A stretch of 15,354 nt of DNA from Bacteroidales bacterium (GTDB taxonomy: Bacteria; Bacteroidota; Bacteroidia; Bacteroidales; UBA12481): assembly GCA_028707745.1 (NCBI GenBank), contig JAQWAJ010000004.1, positions 1 through 15,354 on the forward strand. The letters run 5' to 3'. Within the stretch, counting starts at the first letter, position 1. Each line of letters opens with the position of its first letter. Positions 7,104 through 14,059 of this stretch are shown piece by piece. Position numbers and translations under genes: made by a program. A model generated the notes under the pieces. The model was not told the DNA's origin. It ran no database searches and saw only the letters and a list, made by a program, of their open reading frames with translations.

Positions 7104-8357
7104 ATGGCATTAAAACGGGTAGTTGTAACAGGTATCGGTGCTTTGACACCGATAGGTAACTCAGTCAGTGAGTTCCATGAATCGTTGTTCAAAGGCGTCA
7201 GCGGTGCCGTTCCGATTACCCGTTTTGATACTTCCCTTTTCAAAACAAGTTTTGCCTGCGAGCTGAAAGGATATGATTCCGGCAATTACTTCGACCGAAA
7301 AGAAGCCCGAAAGATGGACCCTTATTGCCAGTACGCCATTATCAGTGCAGATGAAGCTATTCTCGACTCCGGCCTCAACCTTGACACCATTGACAAGAAC
7401 AGGTTTGGAGTGATCATGTCATCGGGAGTAGGCGGCATGGGCACTTTTGAAGATGAAATAGCTGCCTTTGCCAAGGGCGATGGCACTCCAAGATTTAACC
7501 CCTTCTTTGTTCCGAAGATGATTTCAGATATCGCATCGGGGCAGGTTTCGATCAAATACGGCCTTCGTGGCCCGAATTACTGTACGGTTGCTGCATGTGC
7601 CTCTTCGACCATCTCGTTGGTCAATGCATTCGACCACATCCGTCTGGGGCGTGCCGACATCATGGTGGCTGGCGGTGCTGAAGCGCCGATTACCACTGCC
7701 GGATTAGGCGGCTTTAATTCCTTGCATGCTTTATCCACCCGCAATGATGATCCGGCAACGGCTTCAAGGCCATTTGACCTCGACCGCGACGGGTTTGTTA
7801 TGGCAGAAGGCGGCGGTGCGCTGATTCTCGAAGAGTATGAACATGCCGTCAAACGGGGAGCCAAAATTTATTGCGAAGTAGCCGGCGGAGGTCTGTCGGC
7901 CGATGCTTATCATCTGACGGCACCCCACCCTGAAGGTCTCGGCGCTGCCCTCGTAATGGCCAATGCTCTTAAGGATGCCAACCTGAAGCCAGATGCAATC
8001 GACTACATCAACGTACATGGCACCTCAACCGGCCTTGGCGATGTTACCGAACCGGCAGCTATTGTCTCCGTGTTCGGCGATCACGCTTACAAGCTGAGCA
8101 TCAGCTCTACCAAATCCATGCATGGCCATCTGCTGGGTGCCGCTGGCGCCATCGAGGCCATTGCCTGTATTTTTGCCATCCAGGATAACAGAATCCCTCC
8201 GACGATCAATCACTTTACCGATGATCCGGAAATCGATAACAAACTGGATTTTACATTCAACAAAGCAAAAGACCGTGAAGTCAGGTATGCTCTGAGCAAC
8301 ACCTTTGGCTTTGGCGGACACAATGCCTCTGTGATTTTGAAAAAAATGGATGCCTGA
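7104..8357 (+). CDS. fabF: Beta-ketoacyl-ACP synthase II
   Basis: FabF condenses malonyl-ACP with acyl-ACP in fatty acid chain elongation. The 417-residue length is normal. The nucleophile is Cys165 in TVAACASST. The two catalytic histidines are His305 (NVHGTSTGLGD) and His340 (STKSMHGHLLGAAGA), with Lys337 nearby. The N-terminal RVVVTGIGALTPIG and C-terminal NTFGFGGHNASVIL are classic KAS I/II signatures. The Cys-His-His triad and its position after acpP point to FabF rather than FabB or FabH. The start is the ATG at 7104, with AAGGA just upstream. The TGA at 8355-8357 is followed after one codon by the rnc start in the same reading frame. Confidence 0.98.
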   Translation: MALKRVVVTGIGALTPIGNSVSEFHESLFKGVSGAVPITRFDTSLFKTSFACELKGYDSGNYFDRKEARKMDPYCQYAIISADEAILDSGLNLDTIDKNRFGVIMSSGVGGMGTFEDEIAAFAKGDGTPRFNPFFVPKMISDIASGQVSIKYGLRGPNYCTVAACASSTISLVNAFDHIRLGRADIMVAGGAEAPITTAGLGGFNSLHALSTRNDDPATASRPFDLDRDGFVMAEGGGALILEEYEHAVKRGAKIYCEVAGGGLSADAYHLTAPHPEGLGAALVMANALKDANLKPDAIDYINVHGTSTGLGDVTEPAAIVSVFGDHAYKLSISSTKSMHGHLLGAAGAIEAIACIFAIQDNRIPPTINHFTDDPEIDNKLDFTFNKAKDREVRYALSNTFGFGGHNASVILKKMDA

Positions 8358-8360
8358 CCC

Positions 8361-9056
8361 GTGAAGGGCTCTCCAAAAAAGATCCTCTTTTTTCGCCTGA
8401 TCCGCATTCTCGGATTCATACCGGGAAATATCGGACTGTATGAGCTTGCTTTTATACACAAATCCGCCTCCCTCTCCGACTCAAAAGGAAACCCACTCAA
8501 TTACGAACGTCTTGAATATCTTGGCGATGCCGTTCTTGGCGTGGTCATAGCCGAATTTCTGTACCGCAATTATCCCGACCGGAATGAAGGTTTCCTCACC
8601 AAAATGCGGTCAAAGATTGTAAACGGCGACCATCTCTCGATGCTCACCCAGCAAATGGGGCTCAACCTGCTGCTCGACAATCGCATTCAGAACGAACAGG
8701 CAAACCGTCATATCCTGGGCGATGCCTTTGAAGCGCTCACCGGGGCAATCTATCTGGATAAAGGATATCGAAGGACCAAGAAGTTTATCCTCCGCAGGGT
8801 GCTCCGGCAGTATGTCGATTTGGCTGAGCTGGAGAGAAATGAAACTAATTTCAAGAGCCAGCTCATCGAATGGGCCCAGAAAAACAGGAAAGAGATCACC
8901 TTCTATACCGATATCGAACCGTATGACCCTACGCACTTCATCTCATTCGTCGGGATCGGGGATACTCTTTTTGGTGGCGGCAGCGGCATCTCCAAAAAAG
9001 AGGCCGAGCAAAATGCCGCTCTCGAAACACTCAAGGAACTGAATGTATTAACATGA
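8361..9056 (+). CDS. rnc: Ribonuclease III
   Basis: RNase III cuts double-stranded RNA and processes rRNA precursors and structured mRNAs. The 231-residue protein has the catalytic signature YERLEYLGDAVLG, with the active-site pair Glu49 and Asp56. The second pair, Asp121 and Glu124, is in GDAFEALTGAIY. A double-stranded RNA-binding domain occupies roughly residues 160-231 (SQLIEWAQKNRK to KKEAEQNAALETL). The start is GTG 8361-8363. It is forced by the frame: the in-frame fabF stop lies one codon upstream, and no other standard start precedes the conserved FIPGNIGLYELAFIHKSA. The gene is three bases from fabF and overlaps the next gene by ATGA, so translation is probably coupled. Confidence 0.96.
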   Translation: MKGSPKKILFFRLIRILGFIPGNIGLYELAFIHKSASLSDSKGNPLNYERLEYLGDAVLGVVIAEFLYRNYPDRNEGFLTKMRSKIVNGDHLSMLTQQMGLNLLLDNRIQNEQANRHILGDAFEALTGAIYLDKGYRRTKKFILRRVLRQYVDLAELERNETNFKSQLIEWAQKNRKEITFYTDIEPYDPTHFISFVGIGDTLFGGGSGISKKEAEQNAALETLKELNVLT

Positions 9057-9469
9057 ACAGAATCAGGAAATTCCCCCTTCAGCCGAATGCCGGAGATCCT
9101 GTATTCGGATTAGGATTCCTGAGCGATGAACGTGACTATCGGCTTTGCTGGCTCCTGAACCAACATTTTCCATGGATGCTGGTTCGATCTGACGACATGG
9201 TGTTTGTCGATAAAAAAACTCCCATTGCCCAGTCGTATCCCTGTTTTTCAAGCAGCTACGGTCAGCTTCCCGAGATCCGGATTATTGGAAACCGCTCGAA
9301 GGAGGGAACCTGGCTCACCGATTTTCATCAGGTAGATTTTCTGCTGGTAGCATCCGTTCAGGATCCTACAGGGCATTTCCTCGATGAACTAAAATCCGGT
9401 ATCGGAACAAAGATACCGCAGATCAGAGGGTTATTCAAATTACCTTTACCATCCTTTTGCTATCTTTGA
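9053..9469 (+). CDS. IPExxxVDY-like family protein (function unknown)
   Basis: This 138-residue protein has no signal peptide or membrane segment. It overlaps rnc by 4 bp (ATGA). From memory, a small protein named for its IPExxxVDY motif follows rnc in many Bacteroidota. Here the matching stretch near residues 88-96 reads LTDFHQVDF, so VDY becomes VDF and IPE becomes LTD, both fairly conservative. The N-terminal part, with a short-range Leu/Trp pattern and a DYRLCWLLN segment, also fits that family's layout. The assignment depends mainly on position and the partial motif. No biochemical role is known to me. The stop TGA at 9467-9469 lies inside a promoter-like TATCTTTG, and the histidine kinase starts 4 bp later. 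Confidence 0.55.
   Translation: MNRIRKFPLQPNAGDPVFGLGFLSDERDYRLCWLLNQHFPWMLVRSDDMVFVDKKTPIAQSYPCFSSSYGQLPEIRIIGNRSKEGTWLTDFHQVDFLLVASVQDPTGHFLDELKSGIGTKIPQIRGLFKLPLPSFCYL
9461..9468 (+). promoter_or_regulatory. -7-like element just upstream of the histidine kinase start
   Basis: TATCTTTG is a perfect TAnnTTTG match that forms the last codons of the preceding gene. Its end is 5 bp from the kinase ATG (9474), so a transcript from here would start at or next to the ATG and be nearly leaderless. No TTTG lies 20 bp upstream. It may be a chance match or an internal operon promoter. Confidence 0.35.
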
Positions 9470-9473
9470 TGGC

Positions 9474-11060
9474 ATGAGGAAAACCTTTATCTGGATTTTA
9501 TCTTTCTTCAGCTCAGCTGCAGTCATTGCACTCATCTTCATTCAGGTAATGTGGATACAGGATGCATTCGAGGTGCAGAAACAACAATTCAACCTGTTGA
9601 TAAACAAGAGCCTGACACAGGTCACCTCAAAGCTCGAACTGAAAGAAACCTACAACCAGATCCAGGGTGAGCTGGAACGATCCGGCGACAGTCTGGGACT
9701 GGGTAATCTTAATCTCCCGAAAACCATCTCCACCACCGAAGACAACCAGGTTTACGATTCTCCTGAGATCAGCCAGAGCTACTATGCCTATCAGGATGAA
9801 AACATGGGAAACATTGAGACCCAATTGGATCTGATTTCCGGAGACACTGCACTCAGCGTACACGACAATTCGCTTTATCAGAGCGACTCTGCAGTGAAAG
9901 CTTCCCGGAAAGCCACGACCAGAAATGAATCTGACCGGACCAATACCCTGCTTAAGACCAATAAGAAAGTGTATCTCGAAAAAGTATTTGACCAGATACT
10001 GCAAAATGAGGGGCGTATTGAGGAGCGGCTGAGCTATCACTCGCTTGGCAGCCTGATCCGCGGCGAATTCGACGAAAAAGGCATTACGCTGCCCTTTGAA
10101 TTCGCCGTCCGTACCGGTAATGTCAGATACACACTTCGCAGCGCCGGATTCAATCCCATGGTCAAGTTCCAGAAATACAAATCGCTGTTGTTTCCGCATG
10201 ATATCAAAGCCTCTCCGAATTTTCTGGTTGTCTATTTCCCAACGCGGGAGAACTACCTGTTCCGGTCAGTGGGCACCATGGCCGGAGCCTCACTGGCGCT
10301 CGCCCTCATTATCCTGATCGCCTCGTTTATCGCTATCTATGTCATTTTCAGGCAGAAAAAACTTTCGGAGATCAAAAATGATTTCGTCAATAATATGACG
10401 CATGAATTGAAAACTCCGATTTCAACCATCTCACTGGCATCGCAAATGCTTTCCGATAAAAGCCTCAGCAATGATGCCAAAAACCTGGAGCACATCTCTT
10501 CACTGATTCATCAGGAGAGCAAACGCCTTGGTAATCAGGTTGAACGGGTTCTTCAGATATCCATTCTCGAAGATGGAAAGATGAACCTGAAATCACAGCC
10601 TATTAATTTCGATAACCTGGTCAGACAAGCCGTTGAGAAAATCGCCCTTCAGGTAGAAAAACGAAACGGCTCGATCGAACTCGACCTGAATGTCGGCGAC
10701 GATCCCGTTTACGGAGATGAAACCCATCTGACCAATGTCGTATTCAACCTGATCGACAATGCGATGAAGTACTGCCAGAGCGATCCGGTCATCAAGATAG
10801 TAACCACCTCTACCTCCAGATCGATTCAGGCAAGGATCAGCGATAACGGAATCGGTATCGACAAAGAGTACATCAATAAGATTTTCGATAAATTTTTCCG
10901 GGTTCCCACCGGTAATGTTCACGATGTAAAGGGTTTCGGTATCGGATTGAGTTATGTTAAGAAAGTAATTGAGCAACATCACGGAACCATCACGGTAAGT
11001 AGTGAACCCAATACAGGAACCACATTTACCATGATCATCCCAAAAAAACCAAAATCATGA
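9474..11060 (+). CDS. RprX-like sensor histidine kinase
   Basis: This is a 528-residue membrane sensor kinase. Transmembrane helix 1 spans about residues 7-27. A periplasmic sensor region of roughly 235 residues has no domain I recognise and is rich in Ser, Asp and Gln. Transmembrane helix 2 spans about 268-292. The H-box is FVNNMTHELKTPISTI with His310 as the phosphorylated residue. The ATPase domain shows the N-box NLIDNAMKYC, the G1 box DNGIGIDKEYINKIF and the G2 box GFGIGLSYVKKV. The layout and H-box resemble the Bacteroides RprX type. The ATG is 4 bp after the preceding gene. The TGA overlaps the response regulator's ATG by 4 bp (ATGA), so the pair is translationally coupled. The signal sensed cannot be told from sequence. 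Confidence 0.93.
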   Translation: MRKTFIWILSFFSSAAVIALIFIQVMWIQDAFEVQKQQFNLLINKSLTQVTSKLELKETYNQIQGELERSGDSLGLGNLNLPKTISTTEDNQVYDSPEISQSYYAYQDENMGNIETQLDLISGDTALSVHDNSLYQSDSAVKASRKATTRNESDRTNTLLKTNKKVYLEKVFDQILQNEGRIEERLSYHSLGSLIRGEFDEKGITLPFEFAVRTGNVRYTLRSAGFNPMVKFQKYKSLLFPHDIKASPNFLVVYFPTRENYLFRSVGTMAGASLALALIILIASFIAIYVIFRQKKLSEIKNDFVNNMTHELKTPISTISLASQMLSDKSLSNDAKNLEHISSLIHQESKRLGNQVERVLQISILEDGKMNLKSQPINFDNLVRQAVEKIALQVEKRNGSIELDLNVGDDPVYGDETHLTNVVFNLIDNAMKYCQSDPVIKIVTTSTSRSIQARISDNGIGIDKEYINKIFDKFFRVPTGNVHDVKGFGIGLSYVKKVIEQHHGTITVSSEPNTGTTFTMIIPKKPKS

Positions 11061-11749
11061 CGACAAGCAATGCCAGAATTCTGTTGGTCGAGGATGACGT
11101 TAACCTCGGAAGTCTCCTGCGCGACTATCTGAAAGCCAAGGGATACAATGCCGACCTCGAACCTGATGGTGAAAAAGGTTACCGTGCTTTCAAAAAAGAT
11201 CATTATGACCTATGCATCCTGGATATCATGCTCCCGATCAAGGATGGGTTCTCGCTTGCCCAGGATATCCGTATCCAGAATCCGGATATTCCGATCATTT
11301 TTCTGACGGCCAAGTCGATGAAAACCGATATTCTCGAAGGCTTCCGTGCCGGTGCTGACGATTATATGACCAAACCCTTCAGCATGGAGGAGCTCCTGCT
11401 TCGTATTGAAGCCGTTTTACGCCGTACGATCCGCACGGAGCAACTACCGGTTTTCACTTTGGGTAAATACATTTTTGACTCCAATAAACAGGTTCTGACG
11501 AGTGCCGAAAAAATCATCAACCTGACGACCAAGGAATCAGACCTGCTTAAAATGCTCTGCCAGCATCCCAACCAGGTACTGGAGCGGAACTATGCATTGA
11601 AATCCATCTGGAAAGATGATAATTACTTTAATGCCAGGAGCATGGATGTTTACATCACGAAAATCAGGAAACATCTGAGCGATGAACCGGAAATCCAGAT
11701 TCTGAATGTTCACGGGAAAGGCTACAAACTCCTCACGGCAAAGGACTAA
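11057..11749 (+). CDS. OmpR/PhoB-family response regulator (RprY-like)
   Basis: This 230-residue DNA-binding response regulator is the partner of the overlapping kinase. The receiver domain (about 1-120) has the acidic pair in LLVEDD, the phosphoacceptor Asp56 in LCILDIMLP, Thr84 in FLTAKS and Lys106 in DYMTKPFS. The winged-helix effector domain (about 130-228) ends with the expected [13 protein letters not shown] recognition-helix region and [10 protein letters not shown] wing. It is the last gene of the acpP-to-regulator run. Its TAA (11747-11749) interlocks with the TAG of convergent lepA, leaving no intergenic space and no visible terminator. Target promoters are unknown. Confidence 0.95.
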   Translation: MTTSNARILLVEDDVNLGSLLRDYLKAKGYNADLEPDGEKGYRAFKKDHYDLCILDIMLPIKDGFSLAQDIRIQNPDIPIIFLTAKSMKTDILEGFRAGADDYMTKPFSMEELLLRIEAVLRRTIRTEQLPVFTLGKYIFDSNKQVLTSAEKIINLTTKESDLLKMLCQHPNQVLERNYALKSIWKDDNYFNARSMDVYITKIRKHLSDEPEIQILNVHGKGYKLLTAKD

Positions 11750-13533
11750 TCGAGCTTAAGAACAGCGAGGAAAGCAGATTGCGGAACCTCAACGTTGCCG
11801 ATCTGTTTCATTCTCTTTTTCCCCTTCTTCTGTTTCTCCAGCAATTTGCGTTTACGCGTTATATCGCCGCCATAGCATTTAGCGGTCACATCCTTTCGGT
11901 AAGCCTTGATGGTTTCGCGTGCGATGATTTTGGCGCCAATTGCGGCCTGAATGGCAATATCAAACTGTTGTCTCGGTATCAGCTCACGTAGTTTCTCGCA
12001 CATCCGCCGGCCAAACCGGTAAGCATTATCGACATGAATCAGCGTTGACAGAGCATCCACCGATTCGCCGTTGAGCATGATATCAAGTTTCACCAGTTTT
12101 CCCGGCCTGAAACCGGTTTGAAAATAGTCGAACGAGGCATATCCGCGTGAAATCGATTTCAGCTTGTCATAGAAGTCGAAAACAATCTCTGCGAGAGGAA
12201 GTTCAAAGGATAGTTCCACCCTATCCTGGGTCAGATAAACCTGAGATCTCAGTTCACCTCTTTTATCCAGGCAAAGTTTCATGATCGCGCCGATAAACTC
12301 AGGCATTGTAATGATCTGGGCCTGGATATATGGCTCCTCGATGTGGTCAACTTCAGTGGGATCGGGCAATCCGGATGGGTTATACACATCGGTTTTGTCG
12401 CCCTTTTTACCGTAAACATGATAGAAAACGTTCGGCACCGTGGATATGACGTTCATATCGAATTCACGGTCGAGTCTTTCCTGTACGATTTCCATATGCA
12501 GGAGCCCGAGGAAACCGCACCGGAAACCAAATCCGAGTGCAGCCGAAGATTCAGGCTCATAGGTCAGGGAAGCGTCATTCAGCACGAGCTTTTCAAGGGC
12601 ATCTCTCAGATCCTCGTAATCATCCGTGTCGATCGGGTACAATCCCGCGTACACCATGGGTTTCACATTTTCGAATCCGGATATGGCCTCTTTGCACGGG
12701 CGGTCAACCTGCGTGATGGTATCACCCACCTTCACCTCTTTGGAAGCCTTAATACCAGAAATGATATACCCCACATCGCCGGTGCTCAGCGTATCTTTCG
12801 GGATGAGTCCCAAGCTCAGTACTCCAATCTCATCAGCGTCATATTCTTTACCGGTATTAAAAAACTTCACCCGATCGCCGGTATGGATCTGACCGTTAAT
12901 AATTTTGAAATAGGCCAGTACCCCGCGATAAGAATTGAAGAGGGAATCAAAGATCAGGGCCTGCAGAGGAGCGTTCGGGTCTCCAACCGGCGCCGGAATC
13001 CGGTCGACAATCCGTTCCAGGATTTCCTCGATGCCAAGTCCGGTTTTGCCGCTGGCCTGCAGAATATCCTCATGTTTGCATCCCACCAGGTCGATGATTT
13101 GTTCGGTTACCTCATCCGGCATGGCGGCAGGGAGGTCCATCTTATTTAATACAGGAATGATAGTGAGATCATGATCGAGAGCCTGATAGAGAACCGAAAT
13201 CGACTGGGCTTGAATACCCTGTGTGGCATCTACCACCAGCAACGCCCCCTCGCATGCTGCAATGGCACGCGACACTTCATAGGAAAAATCCACATGCCCG
13301 GGGGTGTCAATCAGGTTCAGGATATAATCCTGACCATCCTTGCGGTATTTCATCTGGATGGCATGGCTCTTTATGGTAATGCCTCTTTCGCGTTCGAGGT
13401 CCATGTCATCAAGAACCTGCTCCTGCATGTCCTTGCCTGTAACTGTTTTGGTAGCTTCAAGCAAACGGTCGGCCAGGGTACTCTTCCCATGGTCAATATG
13501 GGCAATGATACAGAAATTACGAAGGTTCTTCAT
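11746..13533 (-). CDS. lepA: Elongation factor 4 (LepA), ribosome-associated GTPase
   Basis: LepA/EF4 is a translational GTPase related to EF-G that binds ribosomes and influences translocation or initiation. The 595-residue length is standard. GTPase motifs are complete: G1 AHIDHGKST (residues 11-19), the switch I stretch RERGITIK, G3 DTPGHVDF and G4 NKMDLP. The C-terminal LepA-specific domain is present, with the typical GYASFDYF and an end rich in Lys ([17 protein letters not shown]). The ATG at 13533-13531 is directly followed by [16 protein letters not shown], as in relatives. A perfect -7 element lies 28 bp upstream. The 3' end interlocks with the response regulator stop codon. Confidence 0.98.
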   Translation of the reverse strand: MKNLRNFCIIAHIDHGKSTLADRLLEATKTVTGKDMQEQVLDDMDLERERGITIKSHAIQMKYRKDGQDYILNLIDTPGHVDFSYEVSRAIAACEGALLVVDATQGIQAQSISVLYQALDHDLTIIPVLNKMDLPAAMPDEVTEQIIDLVGCKHEDILQASGKTGLGIEEILERIVDRIPAPVGDPNAPLQALIFDSLFNSYRGVLAYFKIINGQIHTGDRVKFFNTGKEYDADEIGVLSLGLIPKDTLSTGDVGYIISGIKASKEVKVGDTITQVDRPCKEAISGFENVKPMVYAGLYPIDTDDYEDLRDALEKLVLNDASLTYEPESSAALGFGFRCGFLGLLHMEIVQERLDREFDMNVISTVPNVFYHVYGKKGDKTDVYNPSGLPDPTEVDHIEEPYIQAQIITMPEFIGAIMKLCLDKRGELRSQVYLTQDRVELSFELPLAEIVFDFYDKLKSISRGYASFDYFQTGFRPGKLVKLDIMLNGESVDALSTLIHVDNAYRFGRRMCEKLRELIPRQQFDIAIQAAIGAKIIARETIKAYRKDVTAKCYGGDITRKRKLLEKQKKGKKRMKQIGNVEVPQSAFLAVLKLD

Positions 13534-13560
13534 GCGTTACGTCAGGGGCTAAAATTTGCG

Positions 13561-13568
13561 CAAAGATA
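13561..13568 (-). promoter_or_regulatory. lepA promoter, Bacteroidota -7 element
   Basis: The minus strand reads TATCTTTG, a perfect TAnnTTTG match, 27 bp upstream of the lepA ATG, predicting a leader of about 20 bases. No TTTG is found at the -33 distance; that position is instead taken by the GTGACGC/GTAACGC heptamer array (13578-13605). Confidence 0.65.
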
Positions 13569-13577
13569 GTCAAATTC

Positions 13578-13605
13578 GTGACGCGTGACGCGTAACGCGT
13601 AACGG
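13578..13605. repeat. Tandem heptamer array upstream of lepA
   Basis: Four head-to-tail 7-bp units fill these 28 bases: GTGACGC twice, then GTAACGC, then GTAACGG. Each junction forms the palindrome ACGCGT, giving three copies spaced by exactly 7 bp. An inverted partial copy, GCGTTACG, lies at 13534-13541 next to the lepA start codon. The array sits over the expected -33 region of the lepA promoter, in the 92-bp gap between lepA and ridA. Whether it is a protein-binding site, a dispersed repeat or simple slippage cannot be told from this window. Confidence 0.8.
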
Positions 13606-13625
13606 GCTCCCGGACTGGTCGTAGC

Positions 13626-14054
13626 CTATTTTTGCTTTACGGCAATACCTGAAATTTCAACTTCTGCATCCATCGGAAGGCGTCCAATCTGAATGGCGGC
13701 ACGGGCGGGAAATTCCACGTTTTTAAAGAAGGATGCATAAGCTTTATTAATCGCAGCAAAATTATCCATGTTGGTCATATAGATATTAACCATGACCAGG
13801 TCCTTATAATCCAAACCATTCTGTTTGAGCAGAATACCGACATTCTTCATACATTGTTCGGTAGCTTTGGTAATATCCCCTTTGATCATGGTTCCGGATT
13901 CGGCTACCAGCGGAATCTGCCCTGAAATATAGAGAGTTCCGTTAGCCATCACCGCCGGACGATAGGGAGCAATAGGTTTGGGAGCAAGGTCCTGAGCCAT
14001 ACATACAGAAAATCCAAGCAACAAAAAACAAATAACTAATAATCTAGATTTCAT
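13626..14054 (-). CDS. RidA/YjgF family protein with signal peptide
   Basis: RidA-family proteins are small trimeric enzymes that hydrolyse reactive enamine/imine intermediates, usually in the cytoplasm. The fold is clear: PYRPAVMANGTLYISGQIPL, then VNIYMTNMDNFAAINKAYASFF, and the signature FPARAAIQIGRLPMDAEVEI with the conserved Arg and Glu of the RidA pocket. Unusually, the protein begins with a signal peptide (MKSRLLVICFLLLGFSVCMAQ), with likely cleavage at CMA-Q. The lone Cys does not fit a lipobox, so a soluble periplasmic or exported form is predicted. I chose the ATG at 14054-14052 over the GTG at 14060-14058 because MKSRL gives the typical signal-peptide start; the GTG form adds two residues. 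It directly follows the T9SS protein gene, probably in one operon. Confidence 0.9.
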   Translation of the reverse strand: MKSRLLVICFLLLGFSVCMAQDLAPKPIAPYRPAVMANGTLYISGQIPLVAESGTMIKGDITKATEQCMKNVGILLKQNGLDYKDLVMVNIYMTNMDNFAAINKAYASFFKNVEFPARAAIQIGRLPMDAEVEISGIAVKQK

Positions 14055-14059
14055 ATTCA

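Noticed and set aside
8340..8370. fabF-rnc as one frameshifted or fused gene
   Set aside because: Both proteins are full length, with complete conserved ends; the shared frame is separated by a clean stop codon.
9627..10199. 190-codon minus-strand frame opposite the histidine kinase
   Set aside because: It is a shadow of the kinase sensor region and has no domain, promoter or plausible neighbour.
12343..13149. 268-codon open frame on the plus strand opposite lepA
   Set aside because: It lies wholly inside lepA on the other strand and the product has no recognisable motif; the lepA frame is fully conserved, so this is a shadow.
13608..13630. Hairpin CGGGAGCCCG downstream of ridA as a terminator
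   Set aside because: The stem is only 4 bp with a 2-base loop and has no U-run; too weak to call.
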